From Ambrosia x helenae (Eukaryota > Streptophyta > Magnoliopsida > Asterales > Asteraceae): a stretch of DNA of 64,000 bases. The number at the start of each line of letters is the position of its first letter. Within the stretch, counting starts at the first letter, position 1. This document shows, one piece after another, positions 50,037 through 61,785 of this stretch. The notes under the pieces are model-generated. The model was not told the origin of the DNA and searched no databases. It saw only the letters and a program-made list of their open reading frames with translations. The stretch lies in assembly GCA_030844895.1 (NCBI GenBank), contig CM061229.1:122835682-122899681 (forward strand), given 5' to 3'. The position numbers and the translations under genes were made by a program.

Positions 50037-50339
50037 CAGGGCCGGCTCAACCCTTTAGGGGGCCTAAAGCGAATTATTAATTTGGGGTCCTTTTTCCGAA
50101 AGCATAAAGTATTTTTTTAGTTCTTGTATAGTCCGTGTTGCGATACGTTGTGTCTAACGAGCCAAATAAAATCATTATTAAATGGAGGGTATTTGTAATT
50201 GTCACTTTCTTATGATCTGTCCCTTTACTTCCTGGAATTACACAGTCCAATTCAGTGTTTCAAAATAAAAAATGGTGCCCCTATAGATTTGGGGGCCCAA
50301 AGCCCTAGCCTCATTTCACTTGGGCTTCAGCCGACCCTG
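50037..50339. mobile_element. hAT MITE, 303 bp, perfect 8-bp duplication
   Basis: The left end CAGGGCCGGCTCAACCC and the right end, reverse-complemented, CAGGGTCGGCTGAAGCCC match. CTTTTCTC flanks both sides exactly (50029-50036 and 50340-50347). A CAGGG start and an 8-bp duplication are hAT features. Subterminal GGGGGCCTAAAGC/GCTTTGGGCCCCC repeats reinforce the inverted ends. Confidence 0.9.
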
Positions 50340-50347
50340 CTTTTCTC

Positions 50348-51995
50348 TAGTTTGCTCATTCCCTAGGGGGTCGTGGAACTCCATGATAAGGAGAGCATAG
50401 TTAGATTGCCGTCCGGAAATACCGCCCTCACCTCCTCGACTACCCTTAAAAGCTTCACCGATCGGCAACCAGACTTTTGGTGTGATTTTGACATTGCAAA
50501 TGGGGTTCGGCGGGGGTCATCAACTTTGCCCGGAGTGCTCCATCCCCCTAGGTCTAACTCCATCTAAAATCTCTGTTTGTATACTGGTAATCGTACATAG
50601 AATGATAAAGTTATTTTGGTTACTTTACAAATATAAATTAAATTAAATTGTTTATGATTAATCCTTAGATTCATTTTTTCCAATCCCTTTACATCATCAC
50701 CTGCCACCACTCCTCTCTACCAACCCTTACCCCACAACCATCTGCACCACCACCACCACTACCACCTCATACCATCACCACCACTCCCACCAAAACCTTA
50801 ATCCCGCACTTCACCTGAAAACAAACCCCTTCGCAAACGCAAATTGACCGTCAATGGTGAAAGTTTACGATTTTCATAGGTAATTTTTATATAAATTGAG
50901 TCTGCCCCCACCGATTTGATCTTCCAGCCCCCACCAATTGAAAAGATTGGGTCTCGTGATTTTTTGCCCTTACCACTATTTTTTCAAGCTTCGTCACTGC
51001 CTTTAATAATTGATGTCACACGTGAAACTTGTATTTTTTATTATTTTTATTTGATAATCAAATTATATCGTTTATGTTCGGACGCTAAGACATAAACACT
51101 CTTGTGTCAAAGAAGATGGGAAGAGCAACAAATCAGGTGTGAGGTCATCACGCTAGCTGATCCGAGTGTCGAGTGAGAGCGGTGATGTAAGATCATGTGT
51201 AGTGGTACAAAAATTTCAAGCCCATCATTTTGGCATGTTTTGACAAGTGACATGTGGGTCCCACTAGGGGCATGAAAGGGTTTGAAATAAAAAATTGGTG
51301 TAATGGTGTGGTGTGGGTGTGAGTGTGAGTGTGAGTGTGTGTATATAAGGATATTAAAATTGAATTAAAAAAAAGAAAATAAATAAATTATGGTGGGTGG
51401 TTCTAATCGGACAAAAGGGAGGAGAGCGCGTGTGGGTTAATAGGATTGGATGGATATAATGGAGACTTCGGTGTGAAATATTTCACGCTTGAATGCTTAG
51501 CGACCATTTATCTATGGCCGGGGGGGGGGGTGTTTAGGGTGCGAATGAGGCGCGGAATTGCTCTTTAATGCCTTTCACTCTATCACTACAGTCTACACAT
51601 GGTTTAAGAATGTGATTTTGGTGGTTTGAGGCAGCTGTTGCTTGTAGTAGTTTTCTGGAAGGTTTAGCCCAAGCTGAGGCAATTGATTATGAAATTTTGG
51701 ACGTTGGGATTCCACTTGTAAGAAGCTGTTATCATTGGAAAAAAGATAACAAAAAACAACTTTTTGGTTTGTATATTTGATTAATGCACATTTGATTTTT
51801 ATAAAGTCAAAAGTACTCAAAACTAATCTAACAACATGTAAAGATATCAAATGGAAAATTGGAAAATTGCAACAAACACCTCATTATTATTAATATATAC
51901 AGTAATCGAATTTTAATTGACACTTCAGTCTTTTATTTCATTTTATTAAACGTAAAATACATTTCATATTATTTTTTCTTAGGGGAAAGGGACAT
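50348..51995. other. gene-free; one unexplained GC-richer segment
   Basis: 50365-50570 is GC-richer than its surroundings and open on both strands. The plus frame includes TDRQPDFWCDFDIANGVRRG, which I do not recognise. 50700-50800 is CCACCA-rich. 51200-51350 carries a GTGAGTGTGAGT run and words shared with the MITE-like DNA at 35840-35900 (TGGGTCCCACTAGGGGCATG). No gene is assigned. Confidence 0.35.
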
Positions 51996-51999
51996 TTAA

Positions 52000-52628
52000 G
52001 GGCAATGTGTTGTTTGTTTTTTTGGCAGGAAAATGTCTGCAGTCTGCGGACCACATCTGCAGGAGAAGAGGTGGATCAAAGGTCTGAAGTGTGTAAGAAG
52101 AAAACTGTTTGTTTGTTAACGTCTGCAGGCTGCTGAAATAAACAGAAATTTAAATAAACTGATTTCTTACAGCAGTCTGGTGGTGGACTGTGATGGTGGT
52201 GGTGGACCATGGTGGTGGTGGTGGACCGTGGTGGTGGTGGACAGTGGTGGATGGTGGAGGTGGTAGACGGTGGTGGTGGTGGACGGTGATGGTGAATAGT
52301 GGTGGTGGATGGTGGTGGTGGTAGACGGTGGTGGTGGTGGACCGAGACGGTGGTGGTGGTGCGTGGAGGTAGTGGTGGACGGTGGTGGTGGACGGTGGTG
52401 GACGGTGGTGGATTGTGGTGATGGTGGGTGGTGGTGGTGGGTGAGGAGAAGAGAAGGATCTTAGAAGATCTGGGAACAAGTCTGCACCAAGAAGATGTCA
52501 GAAAGACTTTTTTGAGTGAAAAGTCTTCCAAAAAACAAACAATCTGCAGACCCCAAACGTCTGCGCGCGTCTGCACGGCGCAGACAAAAGAGGTCAGAAG
52601 TGCTTCTGAGCAAAAAACAAACAGCCCC
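52000..52628. mobile_element. MITE with GGTGGT minisatellite core
   Basis: The left end GGGCAATGTGTTGTTTGTTTTTT and the right end, reverse-complemented, GGGGCTGTTTGTTTTTTGC are similar. TAA lies at 51997-51999 and 52629-52631. Both arms repeat TCTGCAG/CTGCAGAC words. The centre (about 52180-52440) is an imperfect (GGTGGTGGA)n tract. Harbinger-type by duplication; the left end carries a small insertion. Confidence 0.65.
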
Positions 52629-52893
52629 TAAGCAAAGTACCTAAGAACTTGTTTTTTTTTAATTTTAAATAATTAAAACAATTAATTAAGTTAAAATTAA
52701 AAAAAATGTTATATAATTAAAAAAAACATAATCCGAATAAATTAAAAAAAATAATACAAAATTCAATTAAATTAAAAAACATAATTCAAATTTAACTTTC
52801 ATATTCGTCGTCTTGGCCTTCGTGCTGCTCGTTTTGCTGTTGTTCCTCGTCTTTGAGGTATGGTATATCCGAGTTGCAATATGCGTCACAAGA

Positions 52894-54134
52894 TCAAATC
52901 AAAGTTGAAAATGCATATCTCGATCCATCAACTCGCTGAAGGGCGTCACTATTAAAAACGGGTTGCACCCTAGGATCGGGGCTGTGTACCGGTAAGAAAG
53001 TTTTTCCCTGGTCTTTTAAGATCATGTTGTGTAGTATCATGCACATATACGACATACTCATAATCTTATCTACAGTCATAGCACACACGGATCGCCTAAG
53101 TATGTCTATTTTTCCCTTTAGAGCACCAAAAGATTTTTCCACATCTTTTCTTGCCTCTTTTTGTAATCTTTTGAGTTTCTTTTCAATCGGATCGGTCGAG
53201 TATGGAAACATTTTTACAAACGTTGATCAAGCAGGATAGATCCCGTCGGTTAGATAGTATCCATGTTTGTATGTACATCCATCCATCCACTTGAAATGGA
53301 TACTTAGATGCAGTTCCATTCCGTTCTGCAAGAAATATTGGAGATATCTACAGAACATTAATGTCGTTGACTGAACCGGGTGAACCACAATAGGCATGCC
53401 AAAGCCATAATTTTGTAACGCAACCGCTTCGAGCATGATTGTTGGGTATTCGTGATCACCTTTATTAATAAATTGGCCTTGTAAGTGTTTGGGACACATT
53501 CTCAAAACTAGACGTGTACAATCGATACTACATAACATCCTAAGAATGTGATGTTTTTCTTCATGTCACTGGTACAAAATCGCAACACCGTGGCTTGTTG
53601 AGTTGTCGGCTTATGCAAGAACTCATTTCAGTAAATTTGATTCACGGCATTGCAAAAATACGTAGGCATTCCCGCAAAGTCCTTTCGAACATTTGTAAAC
53701 ACTCGTCGCCCTCGCCAGGAGTATTACTGGATGCAAGTTGTTTGATAGCGGATGTAACTTTTTGTATCGACGTAAAACTTTTTTATTCCTCCCGTCACAT
53801 CCCTCTCTAAACCATGGATATTGTGCTTCCACATTACCAACAATTTTTAAGGACAACCGTTTCGACATACGAAACCGGTAACAGAAATCCTCGACATTGT
53901 ACTATGGTTCATCAACAACATAATCATTCATAAGAGTTTTGTTACTTTTTACGCAATCACGTTTGACAAAGTTTTTAGGAGTGCTCGACGATGTTCCCGT
54001 GTCTTCCATTCGGCTTGCTCGATGATATCTTTAAAAAACATTATGCTATTATCGTTTGAAAAAATATCATTATCAAAATTGTACGGCGCTAAGAACATAC
54101 CGAGATCATCGTTCGAAAAATTAATAAAAGTCAT
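52894..54134 (-). pseudogene. PIF/Harbinger DDE transposase, decayed
   Basis: Leftward, the pieces are MTFINFSNDDLGMFLAPYNFD (54134), then FCYRFRMSKRLSLKIV, then SIDCTRLVLRMCPKHLQGQF with GDHEYPTIMLEAVA. Next come WMDGCTYKHGYYLTDGIYP and MFPYSTDPIEKKLKRLQKEARKDVEKSFGALKGK, then MCMILHNMILKD. These are all the expected HARBI1-like blocks, with the catalytic SIDC Asp, the YYLxDGIYP Asp and the K-DVEK-FG Glu kept. Stops and shifts lie after LSNVIA (53949), near 53620 and after DGIYPA (53227). It is a better preserved copy than the one at 25270. Terminal repeats were not paired: the 5' side near 54390 reads GGTGATGCATTAGGGG on the minus strand. Confidence 0.85.
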
Positions 54135-54389
54135 AGGGCATGATGAATATTTTAGTGAATAAAAATGGTGGAGTAGAGTTTTTGATTTTGTGAGTGTAAT
54201 TTGGAGGGGAGGATATGATTTGACTTGGTTATATATATTGGTTTAAAAAAATAATAATTAAAAATAAAACAATGTTTTTTTTTAAAGAAATGACTGTTGC
54301 TGAGGAGAGGGGCAGCTGCGTTGCCACACGATAACAGTAACCTATTATCCCTTGCTGTGGAGTGCCACGGCCCCCCTAATGCATCACCG

Positions 54390-56020
54390 TTAAAAAAAAC
54401 TTGAGAATATTCATCCCAAGAATGATAAAAAAAACGGATTTTATATTAGATATTCGTCTTGCCTGAGGCCCAAAAGTTTTTTATCATTCTTGAGGACGAC
54501 GCTAAGTGACCTTGTATATTTTTCGTATATTTTCAGATGGTGCCAATGTAAACATTCGATTTGTCGAAGAAGACGTCGGGAAGGCTTCAGGAGCTAAAAA
54601 TCCGGTTTCTAGTGGCTGTGTAGGTCAATCAATAGGAAAGTAGAGATGCAGTTGTGGTTTTGGTGGTTTGAGGCGGCCGTTGTAGTGGTCCATGACCATG
54701 ACCCTGCTTGTTGAATTAAGGGGATGGAGACCTACTAGATTGCCATGGGAACAAATGGGAAAGTCCGGAAATTAATGGAAAGAAAGTCAGAAAGATACAT
54801 GCATGGATGACAAGTCGATTCGGAAAAGAAAACAAGGTGGTGATAATTTTGTGTGACGTATGGTTTTCTAACTTTCTTTTAGTCATTTTCTTTAGATTAT
54901 TTTTTTTAAACGGCGGAAATTTCTATGATAAATAATTATGTAATCATTTTTATTTATTTATTTGATTAGTACATTAACTCGTTCGGTTTTTTTTTCTTTC
55001 TAAAATAAATACACCATAGTTTGGATTCTACAAGATATGACTATATAACATTGTTAGTAGATCTGATCATGAGGATTCAAGTGTAATGTATGAGCCGGAA
55101 AAAAAAGGCTCTTAGGCTCTAACAAATTATACCAACCAATTTTTTTTTTATTTTTTTTTTAAACGACGATGCTATTTGGTATGATATTATTTAGGTTAAT
55201 GGATCCTGGATCATGGATCAAATGTCACGTGCTGGCCAGTGATTGCTCTGCATCGCTGCTGTGCTTGTTTCTTTTTTTAATGATGTGAATTGTTGTTGTT
55301 GTCGTAATTATTATTTAGGTTAATGGATCATGGGCAATTATTTTTATTTGGTCCCAATAATTAAGTTATGAGATTTTAAGTTTTAATGTTTTATATAGAG
55401 GGTCCAGTAAGTTTTTTTCGATTTCATAAATGTATGAGTGAATTCAATAGGGAAAATAAAAAAAAGGTGAGGAACCCACTAGCTAGGTTAACATGTTAAA
55501 TAAAGATAAAAATTAGAAAGAAAAAAAAAGCATTTTTACAAAATGTTTTTGGAGCTTTTCATATAAACACATGTAGCCTAAAATACGTTAAAAATTATGT
55601 CAAAAATTTTACAAAAAATTATTTGAATTACATATATAACAATGTTATTTGGTTAGCATCACGTGAGAGTTCAATATGCTACACATATATATATAACAAT
55701 GTTATTTGGTTTACACCTTATTGATTTGCTTGGATTTGAGTTCCATAAACATATCGTAAAATCTCTATTTCTTCATATAGAAGTGCTTACATAGAAGTGT
55801 CCTCTTATAGTTAAAAGTAGAAATATATATAATCAAACATTATTGGATTGCAGAATTTTATTGCGAATTACATAATCGATCTGATCAACTTAATTATTAA
55901 AAATACATAACATCTTAAACAAACATTAATAATTAACGTATATTATCCCTACTTAAAATTTCATAAAAGTATATATATTATGGGCATGTGACTGGTACGT
56001 AGTAGTTTTAGAAAACGTTG
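54390..56020. other. gene-free, AT-rich; FMO 3' flank
   Basis: 54660-54690 (TTTTGGTGGTTTGAGGCGGC) echoes 51617-51640, a short shared repeat. 55195 and 55315 both carry ATTATTTAGGTTAATGGATC, a direct repeat 120 bp apart. The sequence just before 56020 should be the FMO 3' UTR. Confidence 0.35.
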
Positions 56021-56023
56021 GAC

Positions 56024-58579
56024 TCATATTTGGGCGTAGTCCCTGGGAGCATAAGCTTCAAATAGGTTAGCCATGAGTCCTTTCTTTCTTATTGGGTTCA
56101 TGCCCATATCTTTGCATAGTAGATCGTTGTACCAAATCTCTATACCACCTAAGACAGATCGAGTATGGTACTCCCCAGATGCTCGCTTCATATATTCGTC
56201 CCATCTACTGATGTCTTTTTGCATCTCTTCGACACTTGGCAACTTAACCGCACCTTCTAGAAGCGCCATCACCCATCGACAGTTCATTTCAGAGGTGTAA
56301 AGGCTTGAAAGACCATCAGAAAATCCAATTACTGCGAGTTGCGGTATCCTTGTATGAATAGATTCCCTATTGAAAAAAAGAACTATTAGTTAAGTTATAG
56401 AATTTTTATAGATATTCAAAGTGAAAACATGTGCTACAAACCTATAAAGAGGGACACGAGGCGGGTCAGCAATGTAGTGACGAAATGTTTTTGATTCAAA
56501 CATATGCGCGAGTTTGTCTACACCATTGAATCCAGTAGCGAACATAACTACGTCCGCTTCTATGTGTGTGTTGTCGTTACTGATGAAAATCCCTTTCTCA
56601 TAAAACTCAAAATTTGGGGATTTCTTCAGCTTGATGCTTCCTTTGTCAACTGCGTCAAAGAAGTTATCGGCATCTGGCATATTCAATACCAAACCTGAGG
56701 AGATGTCTTTCGCGAGGCTATGTTGTGGCACCATGTCAAATTTGGAGAGCGGTAGAGTCATTTTGGCGTAATTTTCGACGAGTGACATGATTCCCCAACG
56801 CTGTTGCATTTCATAATTAATTCACTTGTAGATCAACAATTTATTTTAATAAATATCATGATGTATAGTAATTAAAAATTTGATCTTGATCAGTAACTTA
56901 CTACTGGCGAAAGTAATGTGGCCAAAACACTAAGTAGAAAACCTTCCCCTGGCTTATGAACTGAAAGCATCGTGCATCGACTGAACATGATATCTACCAA
57001 CGGAATTCCCCATATAGACCATCCTGATAGCTTCCAGTGATCGCGCCTATACACCATCGAACATGGATGCTCTGGTCCTGATCAAACATATCATGCACCA
57101 GAAATTTATAAATTTTAACCAATTCTCTTATTTACCATTCATCTTTATTATTTTTTTTGTTTAGTATTCTATCTCTTAGTGTCCATGTTACGATAGTTAT
57201 TGATGTTATTGATATTATTGATATTTAATATGTGACAATGACCAAGTTGCAACTAACCATTGATAGACGCGCACTCCCTAGCAATGTCAAGTCCTGACTT
57301 CCCAAACCCCACCACGACCACCTTCTTTCCTTTTACAAATTCTTCAGCTTTGTCATGATCCATGGCCGCGTATTCCATCGAGTGTATGGCCTTTCCTCGG
57401 AAAACTTCTGGCCCTTTACCCGTCGGGAATTGGGGCATGCTTGGAACATCTTTAAATCTTCCCACGCAAAGAAGCACAAAATCCACCGTGTAAACCTAGT
57501 TGTTCCACAAGTATTAATAAATCATTTACACACAACAATGTTTTAGTAGAAAAACAAAGATTTTTTGTGCAATTTGTAGATGTCAGAAACAAAATTCAGT
57601 TTATAGTGTTACCGCAATCTTAGATGCAGATACACCATTTTCACAAAACTTCCACTGGCACATACCAATTGCACAAATAATCTTGATTTTTCTACTCATC
57701 ATCATCATCATCATCATCATCATTATACTCAGTTAATCCCACCTATAGCAAAGCTAAGGTAGGGTCTGAGGAGGGTAAGATGTAGACAGCCTTACCTCTA
57801 CCCCTAAGAATAGAGAGGTTGCTTCCAATGAGACCCCTGGCTCGATGTGGTTTGGTATCAAGCCTTGGACATATTAAGGCACAAAACAATTAGCAATCGG
57901 GACAAACCCGATCAGTGCATGTACCCCTTTGTCTTTTGGCTATCAACGCCACCACATGATGCATGATTAACCGTCCGTCGTTTTTAACGTTATTTTCACG
58001 AAATTAGTAAAATAACGTTAAAACTAGTGCAACTTTACTTTTAACCCTCGAGGGCCACACATATATAATTATATGTTGATTTTTCTACTAAAACAACAAA
58101 AATATCTCAATTATCCATGCATGAACGCATGCATGCTACATGCATACCTTGGTGGTCACAGTTTGAGTGTTTTCAACCGTGACATTCCACTTGCCTTGAG
58201 GTGGAAATGCTTCTCCTGTCCCATTCCAAAGTGACCACGAATCCGATGACGGTCCATCATAATCTATTCCCTTGACACGGGAATGAAAGTTGATGTGGGG
58301 CATGAGTTTGAAATGGGTAGCGTATGAGCGGATATAATCTATCATCTCTTGTTGGGTTGGGAAATCATCGGTAACCGAAGCCGGCCAAGGGAAATCAGAG
58401 AACTGATACATAGTTTTAGGTATCTGAAGCCTTGTGGTTTTGATGGTTTTAGCCCATACACCACCAATGTCGGGTTCAAAGTCGAAGACAATGGGGTTGA
58501 AGCCTTTGGAGAGACAGTATTTACATGCAATGAGACCGGCAATCCCGGCTCCCACAATGGCAATCTGTTTCTTCTCCAT
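56024..58579 (-). CDS. flavin-containing monooxygenase, FMO1-like
   Basis: Five exons (58579-58148, 57495-57258, 57077-56902, 56800-56442, 56366-56024) join in phase to 1548 nt, 515 residues, the normal length. FAD-binding GAGIAG lies at residues 10-15. The FMO-identifying FxGxxxHxxxY is FRGKAIHSMEY at 176-186, NADPH-binding GFGKSG at 207-212, and the C-terminal FATGF at 369-373. YAAMDHDKA and SEMNCRWVMALLEG resemble the FMO1 branch rather than YUCCA or FMO-GSOX. Arabidopsis FMO1 N-hydroxylates pipecolic acid to the systemic immunity signal NHP; other members of this expanded plant group have unknown substrates, so function is by similarity only. A TATATATAA box lies about 55 bp upstream of the ATG on the minus strand (near 58630). 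Intron 1 is enlarged by the insertion at 57697-58075. Confidence 0.92.
57697..58075 (-). mobile_element. SINE-like retroposon in FMO intron 1, 379 bp
   Basis: A perfect 14-bp duplication TTGATTTTTCTACT flanks it (57683-57696 and 58076-58089). On the minus strand it ends in (ATG)n, nine triplets, after GGGATTAACTGAGTATA. It contains GGGTAGAGGTAAGGCTGTC and CCTCAGACCCTACC, a block I recall from dispersed plant SINE-like repeats. AGGCTTGATACC could be a decayed B box. The simple-repeat tail and long duplication mark target-primed insertion. Confidence 0.78.
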
Positions 58580-59245
58580 TAATATCTCCTTCGAGATCGA
58601 TATATGAAATTAATATCAAGTTTCTGCTATATATAACTCGAGTTGTATATACTCTCTTCCTGATTCCAAGGGTTTATATAATTTTTTTCTTGGAACTTAT
58701 TTTCTTTTCTTGTGGAAAATCCTTATATGTACTTTCCTAGAAATGAGAAAATTGCCAAATTGGTCTCAATTTTTTAGTCTAATTTTTTTCTTTCCTAAAA
58801 TATACATTATTTCAGATTTTCATTAATGCAGCCACCAAGTTTGATTAAAAATTAAATTTGGAAAGACTTTTTTTTTTTGGTAACTAGACCCCTACCTTTC
58901 ACATTTAAATCATTATTGTGATCTCATTTTTTTCCCACCTAGAGAACCCATGATGCTAAAAATATCTTTTGTTGCACGCGAGCGAACTGCTGTGAGCTAG
59001 CCAATGAGCCACATGGCTCACGAACACGACAACCCCCCACACACCAACAAACTCGTGAGCGAGCAGACGCGACCACGCTCGCGTCCGCTAATGGCTCCTT
59101 TTGACCGTTTCAAACTAAAAAAAAATTACCATTTTTTTACCTATATATATTTATCTTCTATCTTCTTCTCCTTTCATTTTTACCTTTCAATTATCTTCTT
59201 CTCCTTCTACAACAACTTTAAATCTTTCTTTAAAATCATTCAAAA
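58580..59245. other. FMO promoter side and transposon flank
   Basis: 58580-58700 is the FMO 5' UTR and core promoter. 58960-59100 holds GAGC/GCGAGCG-rich sequence that probably belongs to the element ending at 59902, whose left end I could not place. Confidence 0.35.
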
Positions 59246-59247
59246 TC

Positions 59248-59508
59248 ATGCTGCAATAGACTGAAGAGGAGGAACTCGTGTTGATAATAGCGTACAACCA
59301 AGTGCACGGCGATGTCGCATCAACGAGTCGTAGTATTCGAAGTAAAGGACCGCAGTGGGGTAAAGTGCTAGTCGAGTTTGGTAACCTCGTTGGGGGAACC
59401 CAACATACTTGTGATTCAATCTCCCACAAGTACGCATATAAAAAAGTCTTTAGGGGTATTCCCGACGAAGAAGAAGACGTGCTCATAGTATTTACTCATG
59501 TCGAGTAA
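59248..59508 (+). pseudogene. Harbinger ORF1-like (SANT/trihelix) protein with nonsense codon
   Basis: ATG-CTG-CAA is followed by TAG (59257-59259), then TEEEELVLIIAYNQVHGD, PQWGKVLVEFGNLVGGTQ and CDSISHKYAYKKVFRGI, stopping at 59506-59508. The pattern Q-W-T-x-E-E-E-x-L is the start of the SANT-like helix; the Trp codon TGG is TAG here. The frame is short and ends before the usual acidic tail, so it is a broken or internal fragment. It sits in an element whose right end GACTATGGGGATGAGG (minus strand) is at 59902, followed by TAA. Confidence 0.55.
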
Positions 59509-60136
59509 CTTTCTGAGGTTTAAAATAATTTTCATCATGTTTTCGGCATGGGAAATGTTATGCCCAACATTACGTTAGGTGTTATAATTTTATGACTATG
59601 TTTTTATTTTTTTAGTGAAATGGTTTTTTGTTAGTGTAATGTTTTTTTAGTGTAATGTTTTTTTTTTAATTTAATGTAATGTTTTTAATTTTATGTAAAA
59701 TATTAATGTTTTTAATTTTATTTATTAATGTTTAAAAAAAGGCATCGCTCACCTTGAGTCATAACAGAATCGAAAGAGCAGGATTGAGGCTTTACCTAAC
59801 CCCTCCACTCCCCACCTTTTTGAAGGGTGAAAAGTGGAGGCCACAAATGCCACATGACATTTCATGCTCACTCCCCCCCCCCTCCCCCTCATCCCCATAG
59901 TCTAACAAACAATTGGATTTTGGAATATTCTGTATAACGTATACAAAAAACATGTTTTATTTGGGTTCGTCTAGTAACGATTGATATGTTAACAAGTAAC
60001 AACTTAGGGTTGAAGTCGCACACATCTAATAACTCATTTAAATCCATGAACTCAACCAATAGGAAGATGTTACCTCTTTTGAATCTACTCGAATCCATTT
60101 CAATGCTAAAAGGAAGGGGACACCGGCCTTTCCCGA

Positions 60137-60879
60137 AGGGTTGTTCACGAGCCGAGCCGATTCAAGCAGAGCTTTACTCGTGCTTGGCTCGTTTACGAAC
60201 CGAACCGAGCGGAGCGGCTCGTTTACAATCGAGCCGAAAACCGAACAAGCATTCTTCGAGCGCAATTTTTTCGAGCGAGCGTTAAGCGAGAATCGAGCGG
60301 AGAGTAATTTGGACGATCATATAAAATTGGGATGTTTCCTTCGATGTTTTCATTGTCGGGTGACAACTAAGGTCGAACTGTCTGTTATATTGATATCCTA
60401 CTGTCCGATGATGAGGTTTAGATTGAGGCTAGTAAGCCATGAGCATATGTCAGAGAACAGTTATTGCATCGTGACGTAGGGTGATATCAAACGATAATTA
60501 GCGATGGACAACTAATAACTTAAGAAGTCAAAACTGTCACCTCATGACTTATGGTTTTACTATTAAATCTAGCGTTAAATTTTTTTATTGAGTTAAGTGG
60601 ACCAGTTATATTTTGTTTGCATATACTGAGTCAAATCCTATAGAATGTTATATATAAAGTCATAAATTTATCTGTAAATTGTGTGTGTATTTATAATTAA
60701 ATATATAATAAATAAATAAAAAATTATTCAAGCCAAACCGAGCCGATCCTACCTTTGCTCGCGCTTGGCTCATTTACAAACCTAACCGAGCCGTTCGGCT
60801 CATTTATAACCGAGCAGAAGATCGAACGATCATTTTTTGAGCATTTTCCGAACGAGCGACGAGCAATTTAAACAATCCT
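60137..60879. mobile_element. GAGC-rich element inserted in copy B, 743 bp
   Basis: The left end AGGGTTGTTCACGAGCCGAGC and the right end, reverse-complemented, AGGATTGTTTAAATTGCTCG are imperfect inverted repeats. Both sides are dense in GAGCCGAGC/GCTCGGCTC words and the middle is plain AT-rich DNA. It replaces about 85 bp of copy A (39764-39850), so the original target duplication is lost. No coding capacity. Confidence 0.55.
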
Positions 60880-61153
60880 AAACATTTCATCTAGCTAGCA
60901 AGGTTTGTGAACCCATGATTGCACCCGCGTCGCCTATCCATCGGAGTTGCGATGGTGTTCGTGTGGACCCCATCCTATCCTAGAGTGCCCATCTAACCCC
61001 CCCCCCCCCCCACCAAACAATAATAATTACGATTATTAATTATTATTGTTTTGGTTGAATTCTACGTTTAGGTGACAAGTGAAAGGAGACAAAAGTTAAG
61101 GGGTCGTTTATGGGAATTCTTAGTGAATTAAATTAGAGATAAATGTTAATTTA

Positions 61154-61785
61154 CCCAAACCGTAGGTTTAACCCGAGACGTGAAATAAGAAAGAGTGTGT
61201 GTGATGAAAGTAAAGACACAAAGATGTAAGTGGTTCGGTCAAGTTCGACCTACGTCCACTAGGAAGAGCCGATTGTATATTACTTCGGAGTTTACAAAGT
61301 ATTACAAGAAGAACCTAGCTCTATAGTACAAGTGGTAATTTTTCGGATCCCTTTCAAAGGGGTTGATGTCTTCTATTTATAGTGGAAGTCGTGGGCTTTG
61401 GAGAAAGTCCACGAGGAGTCTTGGATCGTTTGGGTCCTGCCTCGGCCCATCTGCTTTGGGCCCAGGGAATGGGCGGAAAAAGGACGGCCATGCTGCTGAC
61501 GTCATCGGCAGTTGGAGCTGCCTTGCCTGGTGGACACGTGGCGGCTTTTGACTGGTCACCGGCGGTATGTCGTTCTAACACAACATGGTTGACTTACCTG
61601 CTGCGTCTGACGTGACCCTGTCAGCAGGTAAGCATACCTGCTCAGCACTGTAGAAGCAGCGTGGTGGAAGCATGGAAGCAGTTATGTCACTGTTGGCGTC
61701 AGTGGTTATTGGATCACTGCGTACCCGTGTCGCCTTCTGACCGGTGACATCTCTGATCCTCTGCAGATAGATCTTCCTAATCCCT
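61154..61785 (-). mobile_element. LTR-like insertion in copy B, probably solo LTR
   Basis: The minus strand holds AGTGGACGTAGGTCGAACTTG, then ACCGAACCACTTACATCTTTG, which I recall as typical of the R-U5 part of Copia-type LTRs. GC-richer U3-like sequence precedes it. It takes the place of about 320 bp present in copy A (about 40347-40662), and no 5-bp duplication is seen. Ends are therefore approximate. Confidence 0.5.

Noticed and set aside
52076..52576. Pro/His/Thr-rich open frames on the minus strand
   Set aside because: They are translations of the GGTGGT minisatellite in a MITE.
57697..57722. CRISPR-like or coding TCATCATCA repeat
   Set aside because: Simple triplet tail of the SINE-like insertion; this is nuclear plant DNA.
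61354..61615. several overlapping frames on both strands
   Set aside because: They lie in the GC-richer U3-like part of the LTR insertion; open by composition only.
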